Of a stretch of 31,461 bases of DNA, positions 1-7,879 are shown one piece after another. The stretch is from positions 1 to 31,461 of the forward strand of contig JAEYXR010000060.1 in the NCBI GenBank assembly GCA_023431215.1, read 5' to 3'. The stretch's first letter is position 1; each line of letters begins with the position of its first letter. Source of the DNA: Bacillota bacterium (GTDB lineage Bacteria; Bacillota; Clostridia; Oscillospirales; Ruminococcaceae). Under the pieces are notes generated by a model. That model saw nothing but the letters and a program-made list of their open reading frames with translations. It did no database searches and was not told the DNA's origin. The position numbers and the translations under genes were made by a program.

Positions 1-837
1 GGGGTCTCTAAGCTCGGGGAATTCGCGGAGAACGTCGGTCATTTCATTTCCGCGCTCGCCGCAGCCAATGTAAACAACAATATCAACATCGCTCCACTTT
101 GCCAGCTGGTGCTGCACTACAGTCTTACCGCTTCCAAAAGGGCCGGGAACTGCTGCCGTGCCGCCACGGGCAATGGGGAACAAGGTATCAATAACACGCT
201 GGCCGGTTACCATAGGCTTGTCGGGAGACAGCTTGCGCTGGGTGGGACGCTGCTGACGGACGGGCCACTTGCGCAGCATGGTCACGTCTACAACAGTGCC
301 GTCGTCCTTCTTTACCTTGGCCACAGGGTCTACAATGGTAAATTCGCCGCTTTCAATGGCAACAAGCTCACCCTGAATACCTGTAGGAACCATGATTTTA
401 TGGGTAATTACGCTGGTTTCTTCAACGGTACCGATGATGTCACCGGCCACTACCCTGTCCCCTACCTTGGTGGTAGCGTTAAAGGCCCACTTCTTATCGT
501 GGTCCAGGGAAGTTACAGAAATACCTCTGGCAATGGTGCTGCCCGTCAGACCCTTAATTTTTTCCAGCGGACGCTGAATACCATCAAAGATCATTTCCAA
601 AATACCGGGGGCCAGCTCCACAGAAAGAGGCGCGCCGGTGGATACAACCTCAGCGCCCGGTCCCAGACCGGAGGTCTCCTCGTAGACCTGAATAGAGGCT
701 TTGTCGCCTCTCATTTCAATAATCTCACCGATGAGTCCCAGTTCGCCGACGCGTACCACGTCAAACATGTTGGCGTCACGCATTCCCGCGGCAACAACCA
801 GGGGGCCGGACACCTTAACAATTTTTCCTTGGCTCAC
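1..837 (-). CDS. ntpA: V-type ATP synthase subunit A (catalytic), N-terminal part
   Basis: Catalytic subunit of the V1 head, where ATP is bound and hydrolysed or made at the cytoplasmic face. Only the first 279 codons are present; the C-terminal half lies beyond the left edge. The start is GTG at 837 (protein MSQGKIVKVSGPLVV...), preceded by AGGTGA with 6-7 nt spacing. The N-terminal beta-barrel, the long A-type insert (about residues 110-190) and the P-loop GPFGSGKT (residues 232-239) can be read, followed by the GCGERGNEMTDVL segment near the edge. GPFGSGKT is the form typical of V/A-type A subunits, which separates it from F-type beta. It follows ntpF after a 91-bp gap that contains a hairpin; ntpB and ntpD would be expected beyond the edge. 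Confidence 0.97.
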   Translation of the reverse strand, partial: MSQGKIVKVSGPLVVAAGMRDANMFDVVRVGELGLIGEIIEMRGDKASIQVYEETSGLGPGAEVVSTGAPLSVELAPGILEMIFDGIQRPLEKIKGLTGSTIARGISVTSLDHDKKWAFNATTKVGDRVVAGDIIGTVEETSVITHKIMVPTGIQGELVAIESGEFTIVDPVAKVKKDDGTVVDVTMLRKWPVRQQRPTQRKLSPDKPMVTGQRVIDTLFPIARGGTAAVPGPFGSGKTVVQHQLAKWSDVDIVVYIGCGERGNEMTDVLREFPELRDP

Positions 838-884
838 TCTATTTCACCTACTTAAAATTCGATTCAGGCTTGTTTACTAGAAAC

Positions 885-909
885 GAGCGGTAGAAGCCTA
901 CTTCCGCTC
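885..909. other. Hairpin between ntpF and ntpA
   Basis: GAGCGG (885-890) pairs with CCGCTC (904-909), with TAG/CTA pairing inside. It sits in the 91-bp ntpF-ntpA gap and has no T-tract on the minus strand, so it does not look like a terminator. It may be an RNA processing or stability element, but that is inference. Confidence 0.35.
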
Positions 910-928
910 ACCCACACTGCCGGAAAAA

Positions 929-1252
929 CTATTCGTCCTTAAAGAGAATATCTGCGCCGACAGCACGCTCCACACTTTTGCGTACACTGTTCATTCCTAT
1001 TCCGATGGGGCCTTCTCGCCCAGGGATGGGAATGATTGCGGGAGTCTGGCTCACCTTGTATTTCTCCATTACCTGGGGAATGTGAACCAAGGTTTGCTCT
1101 GTAATAAAGATAATACCGAAGCCGCCACCGGCAAGACGGTGAACAGTTGCCTCCGCCTCGTCGGGCGTGGACACCTCGTATACATCAAAGCCAACGGCTT
1201 TAAAACCCAGGACGCTTTCTTTTTCGCCCACAACTGCAATCTTACTACGCAT
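929..1252 (-). CDS. ntpG: V-type ATP synthase subunit F (central stalk)
   Basis: Small central-stalk subunit, about 107 aa, corresponding to AtpF of A/V-ATPases and called NtpG in Enterococcus numbering. The sequence MRSKIAVVGEKESVLGFKAVG has the family's N-terminal Rossmann-like strand-helix and the conserved 'VVG..ds..GFkaxG' pattern; GGFGIIFITEQ is the second conserved block. The ATG at 1252 gives the usual family length and overlaps the end of ntpC by 8 nt, which suggests translational coupling. A GTG three codons upstream (1261) lies only 4 nt after AAAGG and is an alternative start. The gene lies between subunits C and A as in the Enterococcus operon. Confidence 0.93.
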   Translation of the reverse strand: MRSKIAVVGEKESVLGFKAVGFDVYEVSTPDEAEATVHRLAGGGFGIIFITEQTLVHIPQVMEKYKVSQTPAIIPIPGREGPIGIGMNSVRKSVERAVGADILFKDE

Positions 1253-2243
1253 AGGTATCACGCAACCTTTCTGTAATCTGCTGCGCCGATACATTTGCCA
1301 GCTTGGATGCCATTACAATACGGGCGGCCTTGGTTTCGGCCTCCTTGGCAAACAGGTAAGCAATCAGCGGCTCTACACCAAAGGGTACGGTTTTAACATT
1401 GCCCAGCAGCGAAACAAGATAGTTGTCGCACAACTTTTCAAACAGGGTCAAGCTGCCTTTGCCACGCAGTGCCGCAAAAGCGGGCTCCAGATATTTACCA
1501 TAATCTGAAGCTGCAATCAGGGATGTCAGCTCCTCGGCACCTTTTAGGTACGCCTCAGAAATTCGGGACAGGTTGATACTGCCCCCCTCTACCATAATGC
1601 GGTTAAGAGCAAAGACTTCTTTGCCCATTCGCAGCATACGTACCGCAGTGCGCAGATTGGCAATATCAATTTGTGCCGCCACAAAGCGAGTTAAAAATGC
1701 ATTGTCAAATTCTGTGGCAGCCTGATACATCGCTTCCAGCACAGCCTTATCCATGTGCAAGTCTACCTGCTGAGGGTCACCGCTTTTGGCAAGAGCCTCT
1801 AAAGCCTCCAGTGCTGCTGCACCCAAAATGGGATTCACCTTTTCAAAACGCTCTGCATTAAGCTCTGCGGCTACTGTCTCGGCAGATACATTTCCCAAAT
1901 CACTAAGAATGTCTGTGCGGTCTGCTGCCGTCTTTTTTGCCTTAATTAGGGTTTTCAGGTTATGGCCGTCATATTTATACCGAAAAATTGAAACAATGAC
2001 CGGGTTAGGAGCAATTGTCTCTACCAGACGATATGCTTCTTTCAGGTTATGGTTTAGTGCCTGTTCGTAATTGGCAAGGGCATAGCCCTGTCCAACAGCA
2101 TCTGCCAGCACCTTGTATGCTTCCTCCGCGCACTTTGCGTCAATCATCTTTCTCAGGTCCTTGCCGGATAGCATGGAATTTTCCATAGCGCGCACACGAG
2201 CAGTGGCGTGGAGATAATCAGTATCTCTATATTTTTGTGCCAA
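1245..2243 (-). CDS. ntpC: V-type ATP synthase subunit C
   Basis: Subunit C/d-like protein of 332 aa that connects the central stalk to the membrane rotor ring. It is mostly alpha-helical, with the family opening 'Y..TDYLHATARVRAMENSML' and the repeated FDNAFLTRFVAAQIDIANLRTAVR segment typical of AtpC (vATP-synt_AC39 family). Length is normal for the family. The start ATG at 2243 lies behind GGAGG with normal spacing. The TAG stop overlaps the start of ntpF, and ntpE lies 36 bp upstream, so the three genes are cotranscribed. Confidence 0.95.
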   Translation of the reverse strand: MAQKYRDTDYLHATARVRAMENSMLSGKDLRKMIDAKCAEEAYKVLADAVGQGYALANYEQALNHNLKEAYRLVETIAPNPVIVSIFRYKYDGHNLKTLIKAKKTAADRTDILSDLGNVSAETVAAELNAERFEKVNPILGAAALEALEALAKSGDPQQVDLHMDKAVLEAMYQAATEFDNAFLTRFVAAQIDIANLRTAVRMLRMGKEVFALNRIMVEGGSINLSRISEAYLKGAEELTSLIAASDYGKYLEPAFAALRGKGSLTLFEKLCDNYLVSLLGNVKTVPFGVEPLIAYLFAKEAETKAARIVMASKLANVSAQQITERLRDTYA

Positions 2244-2279
2244 AGCTGCACCTCCTTTCAGTTTATTGTGAATACAAGA

Positions 2280-2861
2280 CTAAGCGAAGAGGATGGAGGC
2301 TACCTCGCCTTCCAGCTCTTCTTTTGCATTGCTATTCAAAACCTCAAAGGTACAGTTTGTTTCAATGCTGCCCTCACGGAGGACAAATCCGCCCAAAAAG
2401 TTGCCGCTGGTTTCTGCCAGGGTAACCAGCTTGCCGCTAAGCTCTGCAATGCGCTGTGCCAAGGCTGCACCAAAGGCGTCCTTGTCACGCTGGCAAAGTA
2501 TCAGCTCTGCATCGCCACTGATGCAGCTTACTGCCAGAGCAGCATAGAACTCTACCAATTGGTCATCGGGCAGCTGACGCATCATTTGAAGGCTGCGTGC
2601 AAAAGCTGCGTCAATGGTCTTGCGGCGGGCGGTCAGGCTGGCATTGCGCTGGACAAGCCCCGCCTGAGACTGAGCACGCTGCTCGATTGCAGCGGCCTGA
2701 GCCTTGGCAGCTTCAATGGCTGCCGCACTCTCGGCTTTACCCTGTGCGGTAAACTCTGCCTCAATGCGTTCTGCCTCCCTGCGGGCAGCCTCTAGGGTCT
2801 TTTCACGGCATTCTTTTGCCTCCTCGCCAATCTTGGCAAGAATTGCATTCAAATCGTTCAT
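2280..2861 (-). CDS. ntpE: V-type ATP synthase subunit E (peripheral stalk)
   Basis: Peripheral-stalk subunit, 193 aa from ATG 2861 (MNDLNAILAKIGEEAKE...). The first 100 residues are a long charged Ala/Glu/Arg-rich helix (coiled coil with its G/H partner); the C-terminal half is the globular part that binds the A3B3 head. An in-frame ATG lies 15 codons upstream, but the AGGTGG at about 10 nt before 2861 supports the shorter protein. The ribosome binding site lies outside the inverted-repeat element that separates this gene from ntpK, so translation signals are intact despite the insertion. Confidence 0.93.
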   Translation of the reverse strand: MNDLNAILAKIGEEAKECREKTLEAARREAERIEAEFTAQGKAESAAAIEAAKAQAAAIEQRAQSQAGLVQRNASLTARRKTIDAAFARSLQMMRQLPDDQLVEFYAALAVSCISGDAELILCQRDKDAFGAALAQRIAELSGKLVTLAETSGNFLGGFVLREGSIETNCTFEVLNSNAKEELEGEVASILFA

Positions 2862-2890
2862 TTGGCTGATCCCACCTCTCATTTTTTCTT

Positions 2891-3064
2891 GGGTGATGCT
2901 ACACAATTCTAAGTGTTGTATCGCGGCAGCTAATTTTTTGTCAGATGAAGTAAAAAACGCAGCTAATACTTGAAGTATTAGTGAGGATTTTTATGAAATA
3001 TGACAGGAAATTTGCAAGCGAGACGACGCTTAAGGCGTAAGCCGTGAATTGTGTGGTATTGCCC
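2891..3064. mobile_element. MITE-like inverted-repeat element between ntpK and ntpE
   Basis: A 174-bp non-coding block bounded by imperfect 19-bp terminal inverted repeats: GGGTGATGCTACACAATTC at 2891-2909 and, on the other strand, GGGCAATACCACACAATTC from 3064 to 3046 (15 of 19 identical). Inside is a perfect 9-bp palindrome, CTAATACTT-G-AAGTATTAG (2972-2990), and a smaller GCTTA/TAAGC hairpin near 3029-3043. It holds no credible open reading frame and sits in an operon whose other gaps are very short. This is the architecture of a miniature inverted-repeat transposable element or a bacterial intergenic repeat. No clear target-site duplication is visible, and no second copy was seen in the window. 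Confidence 0.6.
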
Positions 3065-3081
3065 TAACTTTTGTGCACCAA

Positions 3082-3573
3082 TTATACGGGCATAAAGAGA
3101 ATGAGCAGGAAGGAAACCAGGAATGCCAGAATTGCATAGGTTTCAACCATTGCAGCGGCAATCATAGCCTTGGAAACCTGGTCAGGTCTTTTTGCAACAA
3201 TGTTGACACCGGCAGCAGCGACACGGCCCTGAGATACACCGGAAATCAGACCAACAACACCAATGGGGAGCGAAGCAGCCAGAATAAAAGCACCGGAAGC
3301 CAGAGACAGATCAACAGTGCCTGCCATCATACCGGTTTTAATCATAATGATGATACCAATCAGGAAGCCGTATAAACCCTGGGTACCGGGAAGAACCTGC
3401 AGAACCAGCAGCTGACCGAACTTGTCGGGGTCTTCAATAATAACACCTGTGGCAGCTTCGCCCACAATGCCTACACCTTTGGCAGAACCGCAGCCTGCCA
3501 TGAATACGGCCACTGCCACACCCAGATATGCAAGAAAATTACCATTGTTAAAAATGCTCAGAAAAGTTTCCAT
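3082..3573 (-). CDS. ntpK: V-type ATP synthase subunit K (rotor proteolipid)
   Basis: Rotor-ring proteolipid, 163 aa, with four transmembrane helices in two homologous hairpins (about 11-37, 52-80, 92-118 and 134-160). The ion-binding residues of the Enterococcus hirae Na+ ring (L61, T64, Q65, Q110, E139) have visible counterparts: Leu61, Thr64 and Gln65 in LPGTQGLYGF, Gln115 in GVSQGRVAAAG and Glu144 in AMVETYAIL. This predicts Na+ rather than H+ coupling. The gene begins 4 bp after ntpI ends. The MITE-like element starts 17 bp after its stop codon. Confidence 0.96.
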   Translation of the reverse strand: METFLSIFNNGNFLAYLGVAVAVFMAGCGSAKGVGIVGEAATGVIIEDPDKFGQLLVLQVLPGTQGLYGFLIGIIIMIKTGMMAGTVDLSLASGAFILAASLPIGVVGLISGVSQGRVAAAGVNIVAKRPDQVSKAMIAAAMVETYAILAFLVSFLLILFMPV

Positions 3574-3577
3574 ACTA

Positions 3578-5566
3578 TTATTTCTCCTCCTGTTTACTAA
3601 TCATGACGTATTTGGTATGGGGTGCAAGCGGTGCAAAAGGCTTTCCGCCACCCTCGTAAAACTTTCCAAAAAACTCAACGTACTGAAGTCTGGCTGCATG
3701 AACATAAGAACCCAGCGCATTAATTGCAAGGTTCATGGCATGTCCAAACACAAATATGGCAACAAACAAAATGGCGCTGATAATTCCGCCGCCCATGAGA
3801 GTACCAATTTGGTTTACCACCGTGGCAATAACACCGGTGGCAAGACCCAACGCCAAAATACGGGAGTAGGAAAGTAAATCGGAAAAATAGCCTGTGATGT
3901 CATAAAGGCTCATAACGCCGCCCATCAGCTTCATAAAAGGGTTCTTTTTATCTCTGCCCTGGGTTAAAATGAGCCCTGCCACGCCAATAAGTGATAGCCA
4001 CATGCCAACTGTTGAAATTTGAGAAGCCAGTGTCGCACCCAAAAAGCTCTCGCCTGCGGTTGCTGCCAACATGGGCAGCCCCAGCAGTACAATTGCCCAC
4101 ATACCAACGTCAAAGAACGCATCCAGCGCCTTGCCGCGGCGAATCAGCAAAGTGGCTTTTAGTGCCAGACCTACAAAAATGTGGATGTAGCCTAGTATAA
4201 ACGATACCGCCAAAATGGTGAGCGGTTCGGAAAGAGGATCGATGAGCAGGGGGATGGTAATATCCTTGCCAAAGAACACCTCTGCTATCTTGGGGATAGC
4301 ATCGCCAAACCAGCTGCCATACAAGGCACCAAAGATCACTGTGGAAATACCGCCCAGGCCAATGAGTCTAAACATTTTTTTGCCGCCGGGGCCAAGGTCC
4401 AAGAGCTTTGCGCCCAAAAAGCCACCCAGTACCAACAGCAAGCCATAGCCCGCATCTGACAGCATCATACCAAAGAAGATGAAGAAGAAAGGAGCCAGAA
4501 AAGGATCGGCATCCAGACTTCCGTACATGGGCAGAGCGTACATTTCGGTAACGGCTTCAAAAGGCTCAACAAGCTTGTTGTTTTTTAGCAGCACCGGAGG
4601 CAACTCATCTTGATCAGGCTGATGGAACTCATAATAGCAAGGATACTTTTCCAAAGTTTTTTCTACCTTGGCTTTTTTGCGCTGTGGTACCCAAGCTGCC
4701 AGTAAATAAGTAGCCTCTGTATGGAGCATATTGCTCTTTGCCTTGCCGCATTCAATCTCCATCTGTACGCTGTCGTAGGCCTCTTTTAAAATAAAGCCAT
4801 CGGCAGCCGTTTGCCTCAGTTTATCGGTTGCCTCTTCAATAGACTTTTCCAGCTTTTGCAGCGCTTGCTCGGCCTTTGCAATATTTTGTACTGCTGTACC
4901 GCTCAACTGGTCAAAACAGACCTTTGCCGCGCCCTCCTGACGTACAAGCTCCCAAAGCTGGGCACTTTGACACTTATGGCAAACAACAGCCGCATACAGT
5001 TGGTCCGCATCTCGTGATACTTCGGTAAGAATTGCAGATAGTGAAGCTTCCTCTATCGCTTTTTTCAGACCTTCAATGGTCTCTCCAGCCGAAAATACCA
5101 GTAAGAAAATATCACATTCACGGGTATGTGTTACCTCTAAAGGTAAATCAAAATTCTGCCAAGGTTCTAACGAGGTTTTTAAGAATGCAGTTTTAGACTC
5201 TTCAGCCTTGTAACCGGCAATATCCTGCTGAATTTCTTCTACCGCAGAACACAGCTCTAAAGCCCGGGAAAGCCCCGTTTTTTGTGCCAGTTGTCCAAAG
5301 CCAACACCGGGACGCTTATCAAGCAGCTTTTTCTTTGGGAAATAGGGCGACAGCGCCGAGATTGACGCTCCAAGCCTGGCCAGCAGCTGCTCAGAATCAT
5401 AAAGACCCGCGGCATGCTGTGCCATTTCATCCCTGATTTCTTCAAATCCGGCCATTGTTTTCGGATGAACGATCTGCAGGCAACCGCACTCCATGAGATC
5501 GGAAACCATTTGACCGCCATCTTCCGATAGGCCGTAAATGAAGATTTTTTCCATTTTCTCAATCAT
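3578..5566 (-). CDS. ntpI: V-type ATP synthase subunit I (membrane stator)
   Basis: Subunit I/a, 662 aa. The N-terminal half (about 1-330) is cytosolic with coiled-coil helices that anchor the peripheral stalks; the C-terminal half has about eight transmembrane helices that form the ion half-channels against the K ring. The conserved arginine-bearing helices are visible in YSRILALGLATGVIA and HAARLQYVEFFGKFYEGGG. The sequence ends FAPLAPHTKYV, typical of the family. Its ATG overlaps the stop of the upstream G/H subunit gene by 4 nt (ATGA). Length is within the usual 640-670 aa range. Confidence 0.96.
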   Translation of the reverse strand: MIEKMEKIFIYGLSEDGGQMVSDLMECGCLQIVHPKTMAGFEEIRDEMAQHAAGLYDSEQLLARLGASISALSPYFPKKKLLDKRPGVGFGQLAQKTGLSRALELCSAVEEIQQDIAGYKAEESKTAFLKTSLEPWQNFDLPLEVTHTRECDIFLLVFSAGETIEGLKKAIEEASLSAILTEVSRDADQLYAAVVCHKCQSAQLWELVRQEGAAKVCFDQLSGTAVQNIAKAEQALQKLEKSIEEATDKLRQTAADGFILKEAYDSVQMEIECGKAKSNMLHTEATYLLAAWVPQRKKAKVEKTLEKYPCYYEFHQPDQDELPPVLLKNNKLVEPFEAVTEMYALPMYGSLDADPFLAPFFFIFFGMMLSDAGYGLLLVLGGFLGAKLLDLGPGGKKMFRLIGLGGISTVIFGALYGSWFGDAIPKIAEVFFGKDITIPLLIDPLSEPLTILAVSFILGYIHIFVGLALKATLLIRRGKALDAFFDVGMWAIVLLGLPMLAATAGESFLGATLASQISTVGMWLSLIGVAGLILTQGRDKKNPFMKLMGGVMSLYDITGYFSDLLSYSRILALGLATGVIATVVNQIGTLMGGGIISAILFVAIFVFGHAMNLAINALGSYVHAARLQYVEFFGKFYEGGGKPFAPLAPHTKYVMISKQEEK

Positions 5567-5889
5567 TTGGTTCCCACGATCCTCTCAACGATTAGTGCCG
5601 CCGCCTGGTCAATCTTAGCTGCCGCGCTTTGTTCCAGGTCGCGGGCTTTTTCCTCGGCCTGGGCGCTGCGCTGCGCCACAAGGGTGTCGGCCTGCTGCTG
5701 CGCTTTTGCCAGGATCTCGGCAGCTTCTTTACTACTCAAAGATTTTGCCTGTGCCAAAATAATTTTGCCACGTTTCTGTGCTTCGGCTTCAATCTCTTTT
5801 GCAGCTTGCTGAGCCTGACGCCTTACCTCGGCGGCCTCCTGCTCTGCTTCCTTGATCCTTGCCACAATTTCTGTCACGTTCCTCACCAT
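5563..5889 (-). CDS. V-type ATP synthase subunit G/H (peripheral stalk coiled coil)
   Basis: First gene of the V-ATPase operon, about 108 aa. It is almost entirely a charged Ala/Glu/Gln/Lys-rich helix (EAEQEAAEVRRQAQQAAKEIEAEA...) and should pair with subunit E to form the peripheral stalk; such proteins are named NtpF, AhaH or subunit G in different systems. Sequence identity within the family is low, so the call rests on composition, size and operon position. The start is uncertain: ATG at 5889 directly abuts AAAGG, so a GTG a few codons downstream may be the real start. The stop overlaps ntpI by 4 nt. Confidence 0.85.
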   Translation of the reverse strand: MVRNVTEIVARIKEAEQEAAEVRRQAQQAAKEIEAEAQKRGKIILAQAKSLSSKEAAEILAKAQQQADTLVAQRSAQAEEKARDLEQSAAAKIDQAAALIVERIVGTK

Positions 5890-6562
5890 CCTTTGACCAA
5901 AATCCGGTCTTCCTCTATTGGTTTGTACTCACAAATTCTCTAACCCATAGTACAGACCATTTAACATCTTCTATACAGAACCTCGCCTTGCCTATGTAAT
6001 AAACTTAATGCGACATACTTTACCACAAGAAATATAAAATCTTGCTGTACAAGATTTCTTTATTTTCTTGTATCAAATGTACCCCAAATTAAAATCACAT
6101 ATAAGCTTGTGATTATTCCGGACCGGACAAAAACACTCTAGTCGTATATCGTCCTGTGCATCATATTTTTGCATAGAAAAAACAGTGTTCTGAATTAAAA
6201 CATTTGACAAACGGCTCCCCAAAGCTGATTGTCAAACGAATGTTAACATTTTAACAAATATTCTGGTATATTGCAACTATTTTACAGATAAATATTGGTG
6301 ATTTTATGTCTAATTCATGATATTTTTTCAATTTATGTTACCAAACTGTTAACAGCCTGATTGGGTATATATATTTGGGTACTTTAATGTTGCAACAGTT
6401 TAAATTATACCATCTTAGTAATCTATCGACTATCCACACAATATCTAATATCATAAATATATTTATGTATATAATAACCATTTCTTTTGTCATATAACAA
6501 TTTTAAAGTGAAGAATCAAAATTAATTTTGTGCATGTTAACCATTTCACAAAATTAAATATG
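5890..6562. other. AT-rich intergenic region with inverted repeats
   Basis: About 670 bp without a credible gene, far richer in A+T than its neighbours. It must hold the V-ATPase operon promoter. Visible structure: AAATCTTG/CAAGATTT hairpin (6037-6057), TTTGACAA/TTGTCAAA inverted repeat (6203-6210 and 6229-6236), a CTGTTAACAG palindrome near 6345, and several other GTTAA/TTAAC motifs. A minus-strand extended -10, TGGTATAAT (6404-6412), is the best promoter candidate but has no good -35 and lies about 500 bp from the operon. Confidence 0.5.
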
Positions 6563-6603
6563 CAAAAAGAGCCCTGTACAACCGTATGGTTATACAAAGC
6601 TCT
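6563..6603 (-). terminator. Intrinsic terminator after nrdR
   Basis: On the minus strand a 16-bp stem, AGAGCTTTGTATAACC pairing with GGTTGTACAGGGCTCT (all positions pair when G-U is allowed), with loop ATAC, is followed directly by TTTTT. It begins 6 nt after the nrdR stop. Confidence 0.9.
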
Positions 6604-6609
6604 AAGTTA

Positions 6610-7074
6610 TTATTTTACTTCTTCATGCTCTAAAATATTTTTAAGCTCAGACAAAAATGAATTAATATCCTTAAACTGACGATATACAGAAGCAAAGCGC
6701 ACGTATGCCACCTGATCAATCCCCTTGAGCTTCTCCATGCAAAGCTCACCAATTAAAGGTGAGGGAACCTCACGCTCCATTCTGTTTTGCAGTGTGGTTT
6801 CAATATCCGAAACAGCCTCTTCCAGCACCGAAAGCGCAACGGGACGCTTTTCGCAAGATTTAATCATGCCTGTAAGCAGCTTGTCCCGGCTGAATACTTC
6901 ACGCGATCCATCCTTTTTGATAACCATCAATGGTGTAGTCTCTACCACTTCGTAACTGGTAAAGCGCTTTTCGCATTTTAAACACTCCCGACGACGACGA
7001 ATTTTCTCTCCTTCATCGGTGGGTCTGGTGTCAATTACCTTACTTTCACCGTATCCGCAAAAAGGACATTTCAT
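6610..7074 (-). CDS. nrdR: Transcriptional repressor NrdR
   Basis: ATP/dATP-sensing repressor of ribonucleotide reductase genes, 154 aa, the normal family length. The N-terminal zinc ribbon is explicit: C3/C6 (MKCPFCGYGESKVIDTRP) and C31/C34 (RRRRECLKCEKRFTSYE), including the invariant DTRP and RRRRxC motifs. The ATP-cone domain follows at about residues 49-139 (VIKKDGSREVFSRDKLLTGMIKSCEKRPV). It appears to be a single-gene unit with a strong terminator behind it. No nrd genes are in the window, so its targets lie elsewhere. Confidence 0.98.
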   Translation of the reverse strand: MKCPFCGYGESKVIDTRPTDEGEKIRRRRECLKCEKRFTSYEVVETTPLMVIKKDGSREVFSRDKLLTGMIKSCEKRPVALSVLEEAVSDIETTLQNRMEREVPSPLIGELCMEKLKGIDQVAYVRFASVYRQFKDINSFLSELKNILEHEEVK

Positions 7075-7395
7075 TTAATTCACCCCTGACTGTCTTGCTT
7101 CTTTTTATCATGTTTTATCCAACCAATATGCTGCTTGCAGAAGAACAAGCGCAAAGCATTTTGATATAATAAACCATAATTCTAACAATAGCCGCACCCA
7201 TAACCACAGTCGGCCAGTGCAGCAATTTATTTGCTATATGATTATTACTATCATAGCAAAAAAGACAGCAGGTTACAAGATATTCTTTTTGTCTACAGTA
7301 TTATTTTACATTGCACAAGCTAACCGCACCGCCTGACGTAACACCTCCATGTATCGTCCTTACTCCCACCGGCAATGTAACTTTCATAGCTGTTA
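7075..7395. other. Intergenic region upstream of nrdR
   Basis: About 320 bp without a convincing gene. It holds a short imperfect palindrome (ATGAT...ATCAT near 7238-7254) and a 14-codon minus-strand reading frame (7306-7350) with an AAGGA ahead of it, too short to call. It presumably includes the nrdR promoter, but no near-consensus promoter stands out. Confidence 0.4.
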
Positions 7396-7656
7396 TCATA
7401 CCACAAATTCATAGAGCTTATCCATTAAATGCGCCTGCGATACCACCTGGCAATTGAGCCTGTCCACAAGCTCTTTCACCATCATAAAATCATTAGAAAC
7501 TTCTCTGATATGGACACGTAAATTACCATATTCATCTGTTGCTTTTATGCCATAGCTTACGGAATAAACGCCTTCATCTTCAAACACTGCTTTGCAAATT
7601 CTAAACTGCAGTAAACAGTTGCTTTGTATATTTAGCCTGGTCTGTGTATTTGTCAT
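7396..7656 (-). CDS. Small uncharacterised protein, DUF6514-like
   Basis: 86-aa soluble protein with no signal peptide or membrane segment. The core 'VFEDEGVYSVSYGIKATDEYGNLRVHIREVSNDFMMVKELVDRLN' looks like the small DUF6514 proteins of Clostridia; this is recognition from memory and only moderately certain. The ATG at 7656 lies behind AAAGGGG with slightly long spacing. It stands alone between nrdR and the isomerase gene, and no function is known. The C-terminal half (VKELVDRLNCQVVSQAHLMDKLYEFV) looks like a helical segment. Confidence 0.7.
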   Translation of the reverse strand: MTNTQTRLNIQSNCLLQFRICKAVFEDEGVYSVSYGIKATDEYGNLRVHIREVSNDFMMVKELVDRLNCQVVSQAHLMDKLYEFVV

Positions 7657-7816
7657 AGCCTGTTTCCCCTTTCTGTCAATACATAATATACTTTTTTGTT
7701 GTCATCCATGGCGGCTGATTACATATTTGTAAAACTGTTGTCCAAGAGACTTTGATATTAAATATTGTAACAAAGGGACTGTTTGATTTCAAAAAAACTG
7801 TTCGTCTTTGAACGAC

Positions 7817-7853
7817 AAAAGCCCTTGATGTTCGAGCACATCAAGGGCCTTTT
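7817..7853 (-). terminator. Intrinsic terminator after the sugar isomerase gene
   Basis: AAAAGCCCTTGATGT / CATCAAGGGC(C)TTTT stem with a short loop. It lies 27 bp beyond the isomerase stop on the minus strand; the A/T flanks would let it work in both directions. Confidence 0.85.
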
Positions 7854-7879
7854 ATCCGTAGTTCTGTCATAGTATGTCG

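Noticed and set aside
109..855. Long plus-strand open frame of 248 codons
   Set aside because: It is the antisense shadow of ntpA, whose minus-strand translation matches the V-ATPase A subunit throughout.
6432..6452. CTATCCACA (8 of 9 to a DnaA box) and an overlapping partial NrdR-box-like sequence in the AT-rich region
   Set aside because: A single imperfect DnaA box does not make an origin, and the NrdR-like match covers only about 10 of 16 positions with no tandem partner and no nrd gene nearby.
7182..7226. Minus-strand Cys/Gly-rich stretch (ADCGYGCGYC) resembling the end of a small coat-type protein
   Set aside because: A stop codon lies 15 codons upstream in the same frame and no start is available; at most a decayed remnant.
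7306..7350. 14-codon minus-strand frame behind AAGGA (MEVLRQAVRLACAM)
   Set aside because: Too short to support without conservation or expression data.
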